Shown piece after piece: positions 1 to 6,396 of a stretch of DNA of 7,783 nucleotides. A program made the position numbers and the translations under genes. Origin of the DNA: Bacteroidia bacterium (GTDB lineage: Bacteria; Bacteroidota; Bacteroidia; Bacteroidales; Azobacteroidaceae); the NCBI GenBank assembly GCA_025996865.1, contig BNTV01000173.1, positions 1 through 7,783 of the forward strand, read 5' to 3'. The notes beneath the pieces are model-generated. The model searched no databases and was not told the origin of the DNA. It saw only the letters and a list, made by a program, of their open reading frames with translations. Position 1 is the first letter of the stretch. Every line of letters starts with the position of its first letter.

Positions 1-1777
1 CGGGAATTACGGTGAGGCCGGGTACAAAGTCGAAGAATCCGTCGGGATGCGCTTCATTGCGGGAATCCAGACGGTCTAATCTTTCAACCCTGAGCAACAG
101 CTGATTAGCGATTTTTCCTTCGGTGATGTAGTTCAAATAGACGCCGGTTGTGTCGTTTAAGTATTTGATATTCAGCCGGAATTTCTCCTGAGTCAGGCTC
201 TGGTAATTTTCCGTAATGGCATAAACATTTTTCATCATCAGTTTCCAGCTCGGGGAACTTGGGGAAATGGTTGTTCCTTTGATTAATTTGACGTACAAAT
301 TATTTTGGCTGCTATTGGGATTATCGGTTGAAAATTCACCCGCTTGATAGGTGATTCCGTTGTAAATATAGGAATAAGCGACGGCCAGTACTTCGTCCGA
401 TTGCAGGGGATAACGCAGGGAAATGTATCCCAATTGCGGATTGAAAGTGTATTCGGATAACTCCAATCTGCGTGCGTTTTCGATTTTTTCGTAATCCGAC
501 CCGTTTTCCATGACGCCGCCCAAAGCCTGATTGACCGTGCTGATGTCACGCGCTCCCGGATAACTGTTTACTATGTTGGTGTATAAGTTGTTCGCTCCAT
601 TGTGAGGTACGATGTCGGTACCCGTTGGTTGTGTAAAACCGGGATTGCTGATGAAATCGTGTTCTGCGAGGTCGGCAAAGGCGACGATGTTCCGCGCTTC
701 ATTAAAATTTGAACGGCGGTTGGTTATCCAAACTTCTAAGCGGTCGATTCTTATGGGTGATTTGATATAGGGTAGGGAACTCATTGCTTCGTCGTAATGG
801 TCGTAGAAATAATGTCCCAGAAAATAGTGCATGTTTTCGTCGTATTTATCGACGGTAACCTCGAAAGGAGTGGTTTGTACGTTTCCTTTGGTCGAAATGG
901 AACGGGATTGCGATTCTTGTTGGGAGAAAACGGCATCGACGGTTAATTTCCCAAATTGCAACTGTGTTTTGATACCAAATAAAGCCGCTCCGCCTCTGAT
1001 AAGGGAGTTGGTGGTATTCATGCTGACGTTTCCGGCTTCAAGGACTTTTACGATTTCGTCTTCTTTTCCGGTATAGCCCAATTTAAGTTGCCGCGTATCG
1101 AAATCGAAAGTGGATTGCGTGTTATAGTCCAATTTGAAATTGAGTTTGTCGCCTACGGAGGCTTTGATGTCGGCTTGAATCTGGGAGTCAAAGTCGAAAG
1201 CGGTGTGATTCCGTTGCCGTTCGGTCAAAGTCGGGTTTCCGTTCGAGGTATGCGTAAATCCCAATTTGGTGGTAAGACTACCGTTGGCGCTCAACCGGAC
1301 GCCGCCCGGCCCGAAAATTTTATCGGCCGGCCCGATATTGACTTTGAAATCAAAAGCCGATAAAGCGTCTTTGTCTCTTTTTATAGCCGCGCTGTCAAAT
1401 TCTGCCGCATATTTGTCTTTGTAAAACGAATCCATGCTTTTTTGCAGGCTGTATTTGTAGTATTCATCGGGGGTGAGCGTAACCGGTGTTGATATGTCTT
1501 CGTCCCCGATTTTTGTTCTCAGTTCGTAGCGGTTGGTCACCGGATTGTATTCAAAATCGGATTTGAAATTCTGGGGCGTCGATAAATCAATGGGATAGAC
1601 GCCTTTTACATCTTCTTTAAAGGTTTCGGGAGTGGTTTTTGCTACCGGAAAAATAGTGGTTACCGTATCTTTGCCTGTGGTTTTTTGCGGGGGCGCTTGC
1701 GGTGAGGACAAGTTGAAAAATCCGCTTGCCAAGGTGAGAAACAGTACCAAGAATATATATTTTTTCCGGGATTTCAT
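1..1777 (-). CDS. sprA: SprA/Sov, type IX secretion outer-membrane translocon (N-terminal part, cut by window edge)
   Basis: SprA (Sov in Porphyromonas) is the giant outer-membrane beta-barrel through which type IX secretion cargo leaves the cell; it is also needed for gliding in motile Bacteroidetes. The reading frame stays open from the ATG at 1777-1775 to the left edge, giving 592 codons out of roughly 2,400 usual for the family, so the C-terminal three quarters lie outside the window. The start MKSRKKYIFLVLFLTLASGF is a Sec signal peptide, with cleavage probably between residues 19 and 28. Family-typical stretches I recognise are the segment around residues 249-276 (NTTNSLIRGG followed by ALFGIK and LQFGKL) and YDENMHYFLGHYF at about 312-324, followed by a RLEVWITN stretch. 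Its start codon overlaps the ruvA stop codon by one base, so translation is probably coupled. No internal stop or frameshift was seen. Identification is from remembered family motifs plus the ruvA neighbour, which adjoins sprA/sov in other Bacteroidetes. Confidence 0.93.
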   Translation of the reverse strand, partial: MKSRKKYIFLVLFLTLASGFFNLSSPQAPPQKTTGKDTVTTIFPVAKTTPETFKEDVKGVYPIDLSTPQNFKSDFEYNPVTNRYELRTKIGDEDISTPVTLTPDEYYKYSLQKSMDSFYKDKYAAEFDSAAIKRDKDALSAFDFKVNIGPADKIFGPGGVRLSANGSLTTKLGFTHTSNGNPTLTERQRNHTAFDFDSQIQADIKASVGDKLNFKLDYNTQSTFDFDTRQLKLGYTGKEDEIVKVLEAGNVSMNTTNSLIRGGAALFGIKTQLQFGKLTVDAVFSQQESQSRSISTKGNVQTTPFEVTVDKYDENMHYFLGHYFYDHYDEAMSSLPYIKSPIRIDRLEVWITNRRSNFNEARNIVAFADLAEHDFISNPGFTQPTGTDIVPHNGANNLYTNIVNSYPGARDISTVNQALGGVMENGSDYEKIENARRLELSEYTFNPQLGYISLRYPLQSDEVLAVAYSYIYNGITYQAGEFSTDNPNSSQNNLYVKLIKGTTISPSSPSWKLMMKNVYAITENYQSLTQEKFRLNIKYLNDTTGVYLNYITEGKIANQLLLRVERLDRLDSRNEAHPDGFFDFVPGLTVIP

Positions 1778-1779
1778 CA
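1775..1779 (-). other. ruvA stop / sprA start overlap (TGATG)
   Basis: On the minus strand the ruvA stop TGA (1779-1777) shares its A with the sprA start ATG (1777-1775). This arrangement usually means that ribosomes finishing the first gene re-initiate on the second. It fixes the sprA start without needing a separate ribosome binding site; none is evident in the A-rich end of ruvA. Confidence 0.85.
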
Positions 1780-2358
1780 AAGCATTTTTAGGGCGTTTTT
1801 GATAATTTCTTCTACACTCAAAGCCGGTTTTTCAGCGTATATTTTATTGACTACTTTTTGGGAAGCCAGTTGATTGAATCCCAACATGGTGAGCGCCGAA
1901 ATAGCTTCCCGGGCGATTTCACTTGAAACGGAAGTTTGGGCGGATGTTGCCGTTCCGCTGATTTTCACCTTGTCTTTCAGGTCGATGATAATCCGTTCGG
2001 CTGTTTTGTTTCCGATGCCTTTTACGGCTTTCAGCGCATTGGCGTTTCCCGAGGCGATGATGCCTTCCAGTTCGTAAACGGCAATGGACGAAAGCACCAT
2101 CCGTGCAGTGTTGGCGCCGACTCCGGAAACCGAAATCAGGTGCAGGAAAAGTTCGCGTTCGCGTTTTTCCACGAAGCCGAACAATTGGTGTGCATCTTCC
2201 CGAATGGCTTCGTAAACGAATAGTTTACAGGTTTTTAGTCCACTGAGCGCACTATACGTATTCAATGAAATGTGAGCAAGATAACCTACGCCTCCCGTTT
2301 CGATTATCACCGAAGCGGGAGTTAATTCGGTTATTTCTCCTTTGATATAATCTAACAT
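1777..2358 (-). CDS. ruvA: Holliday junction branch migration protein RuvA
   Basis: RuvA binds four-way DNA junctions as a tetramer and recruits the RuvB motor for branch migration in cytoplasmic recombination repair. At 193 residues it has the usual family length and all three domains. An OB-fold (about 1-62) opens with MLDYIKGEI and carries the acidic pin E54-D55, which I align with Glu55-Asp56 of the E. coli protein. Domain II has two helix-hairpin-helix motifs, VSGVG at 77-81 and VKGIG at 112-116 (the latter followed by NKTAERI). A linker at about 133-147 leads to the small C-terminal RuvB-contacting domain (about 148-193; EIAREAISALTMLGF). The start is the first ATG giving the canonical N-terminus. 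The gene lies 64 bp after a thioredoxin-like gene and overlaps sprA by one base. No SOS-type operator could be identified; a 12-bp palindrome sits just upstream of the start. Confidence 0.97.
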   Translation of the reverse strand: MLDYIKGEITELTPASVIIETGGVGYLAHISLNTYSALSGLKTCKLFVYEAIREDAHQLFGFVEKRERELFLHLISVSGVGANTARMVLSSIAVYELEGIIASGNANALKAVKGIGNKTAERIIIDLKDKVKISGTATSAQTSVSSEIAREAISALTMLGFNQLASQKVVNKIYAEKPALSVEEIIKNALKML

Positions 2359-2371
2359 GCAGTAATTTTTG

Positions 2372-2383
2372 AATTAGCTAATT
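2372..2383. repeat. 12-bp perfect palindrome upstream of ruvA
   Basis: AATTAGCTAATT is a perfect inverted repeat with no spacer, ending 13 bp before the ruvA start codon inside the 64-bp gap. It could be a protein binding site. It has no loop and is AT-rich, so it is not a terminator, and chance occurrence in such AT-rich DNA is plausible. Confidence 0.35.
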
Positions 2384-2422
2384 GTATAGATAATAACGGA
2401 GAAAAAGCCAAAAGCGTATATT

Positions 2423-3733
2423 TTAATTGAGATTTAGCGCTTTTATATCATCAAGACGGGGTTGTCTGTCGAGAATAATACCGTTTTCGTCAATCAAATA
2501 GAGGGTTGGCGTTCCGACAACACCGTAATTGATTAAGTTTTCGCCTTTAAATCCTTTGAAATCGCAAAGTTTGTCGGGCCAGAGGAAGTTTTTGGAATGA
2601 TAATCATAGACTTCCTTGCTTTCGTCGGTCGATATGGAAATTACCTTGATTCCTTTTTCTACAATTCGGGGATAATATTCGGCAATTTCGGCCAATTGAT
2701 GTTGGCAATGTTGACAACCCGATTCGTAGAAAATCAGGAGCGCGTTAGTCGGAATTTCTCCGTTGAGCGCCGGCGCTTTGTTCCCAATTTTCACTTTGTT
2801 TTGTAACATGACTCTATTCAATATATTACCCTGATCGGCCGGGAGTCTTCCCGACGATTCCAAATAAGCGATAATAACTTGTTCGGCGTTTTCCCAAGCC
2901 CATTGTTCACAGATGGTTACCAAATCCGTGGAAAATGCCTCAAAAACACTTTGGGATTTTGTCCGTTTGAGCATTTTTACCATGTTTTCCGCCCAGACAG
3001 CTTTGTTTTCAACCGAGTTGAAGGTAGTCGTAATCACAGGGTTCCACAGTCCGCTGGAATATAAGTATTGGACGTCTATTTCATCTGAGAGATAGTGTAT
3101 TAAGTCGGAAAAATAATCGTTTTGATCGTCCGGTTTATAATAAATGCGATTTCCTAATCCTCTCATATAATTCAGGGTTCTCCAGAAAAACGCCGCATAA
3201 GAAGTATCGGTCGCTAATTTTTTCTGAATATTTGCGTATTCCTTATTGATAGATTGCATCCCTTTCAGGAATGAAGGAGGCGGCGAATCCCGTTTTTCCG
3301 CCATATTTTCCGCCCGGAAAACCGAATCAATTTTTTGGTAGAATGCAAATAATTCGGTTTCATACCGATTCATAAGGGCATTTTCCTTGCTCCCTTCATA
3401 AACAATATTGTTCAGACCGGGAAGCGAATCCTGACAAGTAACGGAAAAGTCTTCGTTATTGACAATAAAATTGATTCCTCTGCCGCTGGCTGCCGACCAG
3501 GAGCCAATGCCGGTATAACCTTTCAATTTTTCGGGAATTGTGAGGTTGACGGTCACAAAACCGGTTTCGCCTACAATGCCGGACTGCACGGTGTCTCTTT
3601 TTGCACCTTGATTAAGAATAAAAACGTATTTTTGCCCTGTAAATTGAGGAAAAAAAATCTTGATATTTTGAGCGGATATTCCACCACACAGGCAGCAAAA
3701 AACAATTGCTAAAATAGTTTTGAATGATTTCAT
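2423..3733 (-). CDS. Exported thioredoxin-fold protein with CQHC active site
   Basis: This is probably a periplasmic thiol-disulfide oxidoreductase of the TlpA/ResA/AhpC-TSA-like group, 436 residues long. A Sec signal peptide (MKSFKTILAI..., probably cut after A21 in ISA-QN) precedes a beta-rich N-terminal region (about 22-115) that resembles the DUF4369 type found before Bacteroidetes thioredoxin domains. A helical middle region (about 116-312) follows. The C-terminal thioredoxin fold (about 313-436) shows IGNKAPALNGE at its entrance, the redox pair C340-Q-H-C343 after LLIFYESG, and the cis-proline P409 in VVGTPTLYLID. The QH dipeptide differs from the GP of the upstream neighbour, and a His in that position is typical of more oxidising enzymes (inference). 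Further cysteines lie at 275 and 390 in the mature part. It follows the other thioredoxin-like gene by only 8 bp, so the two are surely co-transcribed. Substrate unknown; no gene symbol is justified. Confidence 0.88.
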   Translation of the reverse strand: MKSFKTILAIVFCCLCGGISAQNIKIFFPQFTGQKYVFILNQGAKRDTVQSGIVGETGFVTVNLTIPEKLKGYTGIGSWSAASGRGINFIVNNEDFSVTCQDSLPGLNNIVYEGSKENALMNRYETELFAFYQKIDSVFRAENMAEKRDSPPPSFLKGMQSINKEYANIQKKLATDTSYAAFFWRTLNYMRGLGNRIYYKPDDQNDYFSDLIHYLSDEIDVQYLYSSGLWNPVITTTFNSVENKAVWAENMVKMLKRTKSQSVFEAFSTDLVTICEQWAWENAEQVIIAYLESSGRLPADQGNILNRVMLQNKVKIGNKAPALNGEIPTNALLIFYESGCQHCQHQLAEIAEYYPRIVEKGIKVISISTDESKEVYDYHSKNFLWPDKLCDFKGFKGENLINYGVVGTPTLYLIDENGIILDRQPRLDDIKALNLN

Positions 3734-3741
3734 GTTTTATG

Positions 3742-4590
3742 TTATTTAATGATCTCCGACAAGGCTTGTTGAAGCGCTTGTCCCCGCAGGTTTTTCTCGA
3801 CAATGATGCCGTTGGGGTCTAACAGGAAATTCTGGGGTATGCTTTTTACGTCGAAAAGTCCGGCCACAGCATTCCGCCAACCTTTCAAGTCGGAAACCTG
3901 CGCCCAGTTTAATCCGTCTTTTTGGATGGCATTCAGCCAGGCGGTTTTATTTTCGTCCAACGATACGCCTAAGACGGTGAAGTTTTTGTCCTTAAAAGCA
4001 TTGTAAGCTCTTACCACATTGGGATTTTCTTGCCGGCAGGGACCGCACCACGAAGCCCAGAAATCAATCAGCACATATTTTCCTTTGAAGTCAGAAAGTT
4101 TGACGGGTTCTCCGGAAGTGTTATTTTGTGCAAAATCAGGGGCTTTCGAACCGATAGACGTATTTTTAATTGATTGGATTTTCGCTCCCAAAGATTGGCC
4201 TAAATCGGTTTTTTTTATTCTTTCCGAAAGGGAATTGTACAGGGCATCCGCTTCTTTGAAATCAAATTTTCCTTGATTCAGAACGAGTAAGCTGATAAAA
4301 GAATCGGGATGTTTGGATACGAACGAACTGAGGATTTTATCTTTTTTCGATTGTATATCGGCGTAACGGTTGTTGAAGGATTGCATGTAAGTCTCATTAT
4401 TCTTTTGAGCGGCTGTAAGATTGCTGTAATCAGCCATTAAAGCGCTTGTCTCGTCTTCAACTTTTTGCAATTCCTTTTGCAATTCCAGATAATCTTTGTC
4501 TTTCTTTATTTCTTCCCAGCTCGGCATGTCTGTTTGAGCGGCAAGCAAGAAAGGCAGGAAGCATAAAATTAGGGTAATAAAAGATTTCAT
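3742..4590 (-). CDS. Exported TlpA-like thiol-disulfide oxidoreductase with WCGPC active site
   Basis: A 282-residue exported protein that should reduce or exchange disulfides in the periplasm. [19 protein letters not shown] is a Sec signal peptide, probably cut after A18 to leave an N-terminal Gln, as is common in Bacteroidetes. Residues about 24-145 are Lys/Glu-rich and look helical, possibly coiled-coil; I cannot assign them to a known domain. The thioredoxin domain (about 146-282) is classical: IGSKAPDF at 146-153, [21 protein letters not shown] ending in the redox pair C182/C185, LGVSLDE at 207-213, and cis-proline P252 in [12 protein letters not shown]. Together these fit the TlpA/ResA family, so a redox role is secure and the substrate is not. 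It is the first gene of the leftward group, with a good -7 box (4636-4643) about 46 bp upstream. It diverges from pccB. Confidence 0.92.
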   Translation of the reverse strand: MKSFITLILCFLPFLLAAQTDMPSWEEIKKDKDYLELQKELQKVEDETSALMADYSNLTAAQKNNETYMQSFNNRYADIQSKKDKILSSFVSKHPDSFISLLVLNQGKFDFKEADALYNSLSERIKKTDLGQSLGAKIQSIKNTSIGSKAPDFAQNNTSGEPVKLSDFKGKYVLIDFWASWCGPCRQENPNVVRAYNAFKDKNFTVLGVSLDENKTAWLNAIQKDGLNWAQVSDLKGWRNAVAGLFDVKSIPQNFLLDPNGIIVEKNLRGQALQQALSEIIK

Positions 4591-4635
4591 TTTCTTGATT
4601 TATAGTATTTATTTTTTTGCAAATAACTCACGGCG

Positions 4636-4643
4636 CAAAGATA
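4636..4643 (-). promoter_or_regulatory. Bacteroidetes-type -7 promoter box for the leftward genes
   Basis: Read on the minus strand this is TATCTTTG, an exact match to the Bacteroidetes sigma-ABfr -7 consensus TAnnTTTG. Transcription would begin near 4630, giving a leader of about 40 nt before the ATG at 4590. A good -33 TTTG at the usual spacing is not evident (the nearest upstream TTTG is only about 12 nt away), so the call rests on the -7 box and on its position. Confidence 0.6.
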
Positions 4644-4724
4644 CTACTTTTTTGGCAAAGAAAAATACATTCATATCCAATGATACCAAAACGGAATTCA
4701 AACAAAATAATGCCTGTTCGTGTG

Positions 4725-4751
4725 TTGTGTCAATTTTTTTTCGTATTTTTG
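4725..4751 (+). promoter_or_regulatory. Bacteroidetes-type promoter for pccB
   Basis: TATTTTTG at 4744-4751 fits TAnnTTTG exactly, and a TTG at 4725-4727 could be the -33 element, though the 16-bp spacing is a little short. Transcription would start near 4757, about 20 nt before the chosen pccB ATG. This supports that start, because the longer in-frame version would begin far upstream of the transcript. The box lies in T-rich DNA, which raises the chance of a fortuitous match. Confidence 0.5.
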
Positions 4752-4777
4752 TTCTGATAAAAACAAATTATGCACAC

Positions 4778-6322
4778 ATGAAAGAAAAAATTAAAAAATT
4801 GAACGACCTGAATCAACAGGCGGAATTGGGTGGCGGCGAAAATCGCATCTCCAAACAACATGCAGCCGGGAAATTGACTGCGCGTGAAAGAATCGAACAG
4901 TTATTGGAAAAGGGAACTTTTGTAGAAATAGACAAGTTCGTAACTCATAAATGCTACGATTTCGGATTGGAAAAACAGCGCCCTTTGGGCGACGGCGTAA
5001 TTACCGGATACGGATTAATCGGTAAACGGACGGTCTTTGTCTTTGCACAGGACTTTACGGTTTTTGGCGGCGCTCTGTCGGAAACCTACGCCCATAAGAT
5101 TTGCAAAATAATGGATATGGCTATGGCAGTGGGCGCTCCCGTCATCGGATTGAACGATTCGGGCGGTGCACGTATTCAGGAAGGCGTTCGTTCGTTGGCA
5201 GGATATGCCGAAATCTTTTTCAGAAACTCAATGGCGTCGGGGGTAATTCCCCAAATCAGCGCCATCATGGGACCTTGCGCCGGTGGAGCGGTCTATTCTC
5301 CTGCTCTCACGGACTATATTTTTATGGTGAAAGAAAGCAGCTATATGTTTATTACCGGACCGGATGTGGTAAAAAGTGTAACGCAGGAAGATGTAACGAA
5401 AAATGAGCTGGGTGGTTCGGATGTACATACCGGCAAATCGGGCGTCGCCCATTTCTCTGCCGATAATGATATTGATTGCATCTTGAAAATCAGGGAATTA
5501 ATGTCGTTCCTTCCAAACAATAACATGGAAGAACCGCCTTTTGTGCCGACTACCGACAGCCCCAACCGGGCAGACCCATCTTTGGATTTATTGATTCCTA
5601 CCAATCCCAATCAACCCTACGACATCAAAGAATTAATCGTTTCCATCGCAGATGATGGAAATTTTTATGAGGTTCAGGAAGCGTATGCCAAAAATATTGT
5701 GATTGGATATATCCGCTTGAACGGCAAGACGATTGGCGTAGTTGCCAACCAACCTGCCGCCATGGCCGGAACGCTCGATATCAATGCTTCCGTCAAAGCG
5801 GCGCGATTTGTTCGTTTCTGCGATGCTTTCAATATTCCGTTACTGACTTTGGTTGATGTACCGGGATTTCTTCCGGGCGTGAATCAGGAATACGACGGCA
5901 TTATCCGTCACGGAGCCAAACTGTTGTATGCCTATTGCGAAGCGACCGTACCCAAAGTGACGGTTATCACCCGCAAAGCCTACGGCGGCGCTTACGATGT
6001 GATGAGTTCAAAGCACATCCGGGGCGACTTCAATTATGCTTATCCAACCGGAGAAATTGCGGTGATGGGAGCCGATGGAGCCGTGAATATTCTTTTCCGT
6101 AAAGAAATTACCGAAGCAGAAAATCCGGAAGCCAAACGGAAAGAATTACAGGACGATTATCGCGAAAAATTCGCAAACCCTTATCGTGCAGCCGAATTGG
6201 GCTATATTGACGAAATTATTGAACCCTCGGTAACCCGTCAGAAATTGATTCGCAGTTTTGAATTGCTTGCTAACAAACGGCAATCCAATCCTCCCAGGAA
6301 ACATTCAAATATACCGCTTTAG
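4778..6322 (+). CDS. pccB: Propionyl-CoA carboxylase beta subunit / methylmalonyl-CoA carboxyltransferase
   Basis: The carboxyltransferase subunit moves CO2 between carboxybiotin and an acyl-CoA, here most likely propionyl-CoA to methylmalonyl-CoA or the reverse, linking propionate and succinate metabolism in the cytoplasm. I start it at the ATG at 4778 ([20 protein letters not shown]), giving 514 residues, the usual family length. The frame is open a further 61 codons upstream to 4595, but that part is low-complexity, unlike the family, and contains the promoter. Motifs seen are [18 protein letters not shown] from residue 126, [16 protein letters not shown] from 165, and [14 protein letters not shown] with D407. 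These include the Gly-rich turns that form the two CoA/biotin oxyanion holes. The Asp after GGAY is the residue that marks propionyl- rather than acetyl-CoA preference in actinobacterial homologues. The next gene is biotin carboxylase. A decarboxylase (MmdA-like) assignment is the main alternative, since the subunits are homologous. Confidence 0.93.
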   Translation: MKEKIKKLNDLNQQAELGGGENRISKQHAAGKLTARERIEQLLEKGTFVEIDKFVTHKCYDFGLEKQRPLGDGVITGYGLIGKRTVFVFAQDFTVFGGALSETYAHKICKIMDMAMAVGAPVIGLNDSGGARIQEGVRSLAGYAEIFFRNSMASGVIPQISAIMGPCAGGAVYSPALTDYIFMVKESSYMFITGPDVVKSVTQEDVTKNELGGSDVHTGKSGVAHFSADNDIDCILKIRELMSFLPNNNMEEPPFVPTTDSPNRADPSLDLLIPTNPNQPYDIKELIVSIADDGNFYEVQEAYAKNIVIGYIRLNGKTIGVVANQPAAMAGTLDINASVKAARFVRFCDAFNIPLLTLVDVPGFLPGVNQEYDGIIRHGAKLLYAYCEATVPKVTVITRKAYGGAYDVMSSKHIRGDFNYAYPTGEIAVMGADGAVNILFRKEITEAENPEAKRKELQDDYREKFANPYRAAELGYIDEIIEPSVTRQKLIRSFELLANKRQSNPPRKHSNIPL

Positions 6323-6323
6323 G

Positions 6324-6386
6324 GGGTTGAAATTTGAGGTTTAAGGGTTGAAGTTTGAGGTTTAAGGTTTAAAGTTTAAAGTTAAA
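6324..6386 (+). repeat. Nested 7-bp / 21-bp tandem repeat between pccB and the biotin carboxylase gene
   Basis: The segment divides exactly into nine 7-bp units of consensus RGTTTRA (forms such as GGGTTGA, AGTTTGA, GGTTTAA and AGTTTAA). The first six units form two 21-bp copies, 6324-6344 and 6345-6365, that differ only at one base (A6332 versus G6353). The last three units drift towards AGTTTAA and AGTTAAA. The array starts two bases after the pccB stop and ends 10 bp before the next start codon, so it makes up most of the intercistronic spacer. It codes for nothing evident and contains no stable hairpin. It may affect translation of the downstream gene or be a slippage-prone array; its function is unknown. 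Confidence 0.85.
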
Positions 6387-6396
6387 ATGTTGAATT

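Noticed and set aside
283..549. Minus-strand open frame of 88 codons in another frame of sprA
   Set aside because: The SprA frame is open throughout and matches the family; the alternative peptide has no sensible composition.
1088..1363. Plus-strand open frame of 91 codons inside sprA
   Set aside because: It is antisense to a clear SprA reading frame, with no recognisable motif or start signals.
1874..2223. Two overlapping plus-strand open frames inside ruvA
   Set aside because: Both are shadows of the strongly conserved ruvA coding sequence on the other strand.
4595..4777. 61-codon in-frame N-terminal extension of the carboxyltransferase
   Set aside because: The segment is low-complexity, unlike the family, and contains the likely promoter. 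The ATG at 4778 gives the normal 514-residue protein.
5101..5406. Plus-strand open frame of 101 codons within pccB in another frame
   Set aside because: It is a shadow frame over highly conserved carboxyltransferase motifs.
6324..6386. CRISPR or riboswitch interpretation of the spacer repeat
   Set aside because: The units are 7 bp and contiguous, with no spacers, and I see no aptamer-like paired structure.
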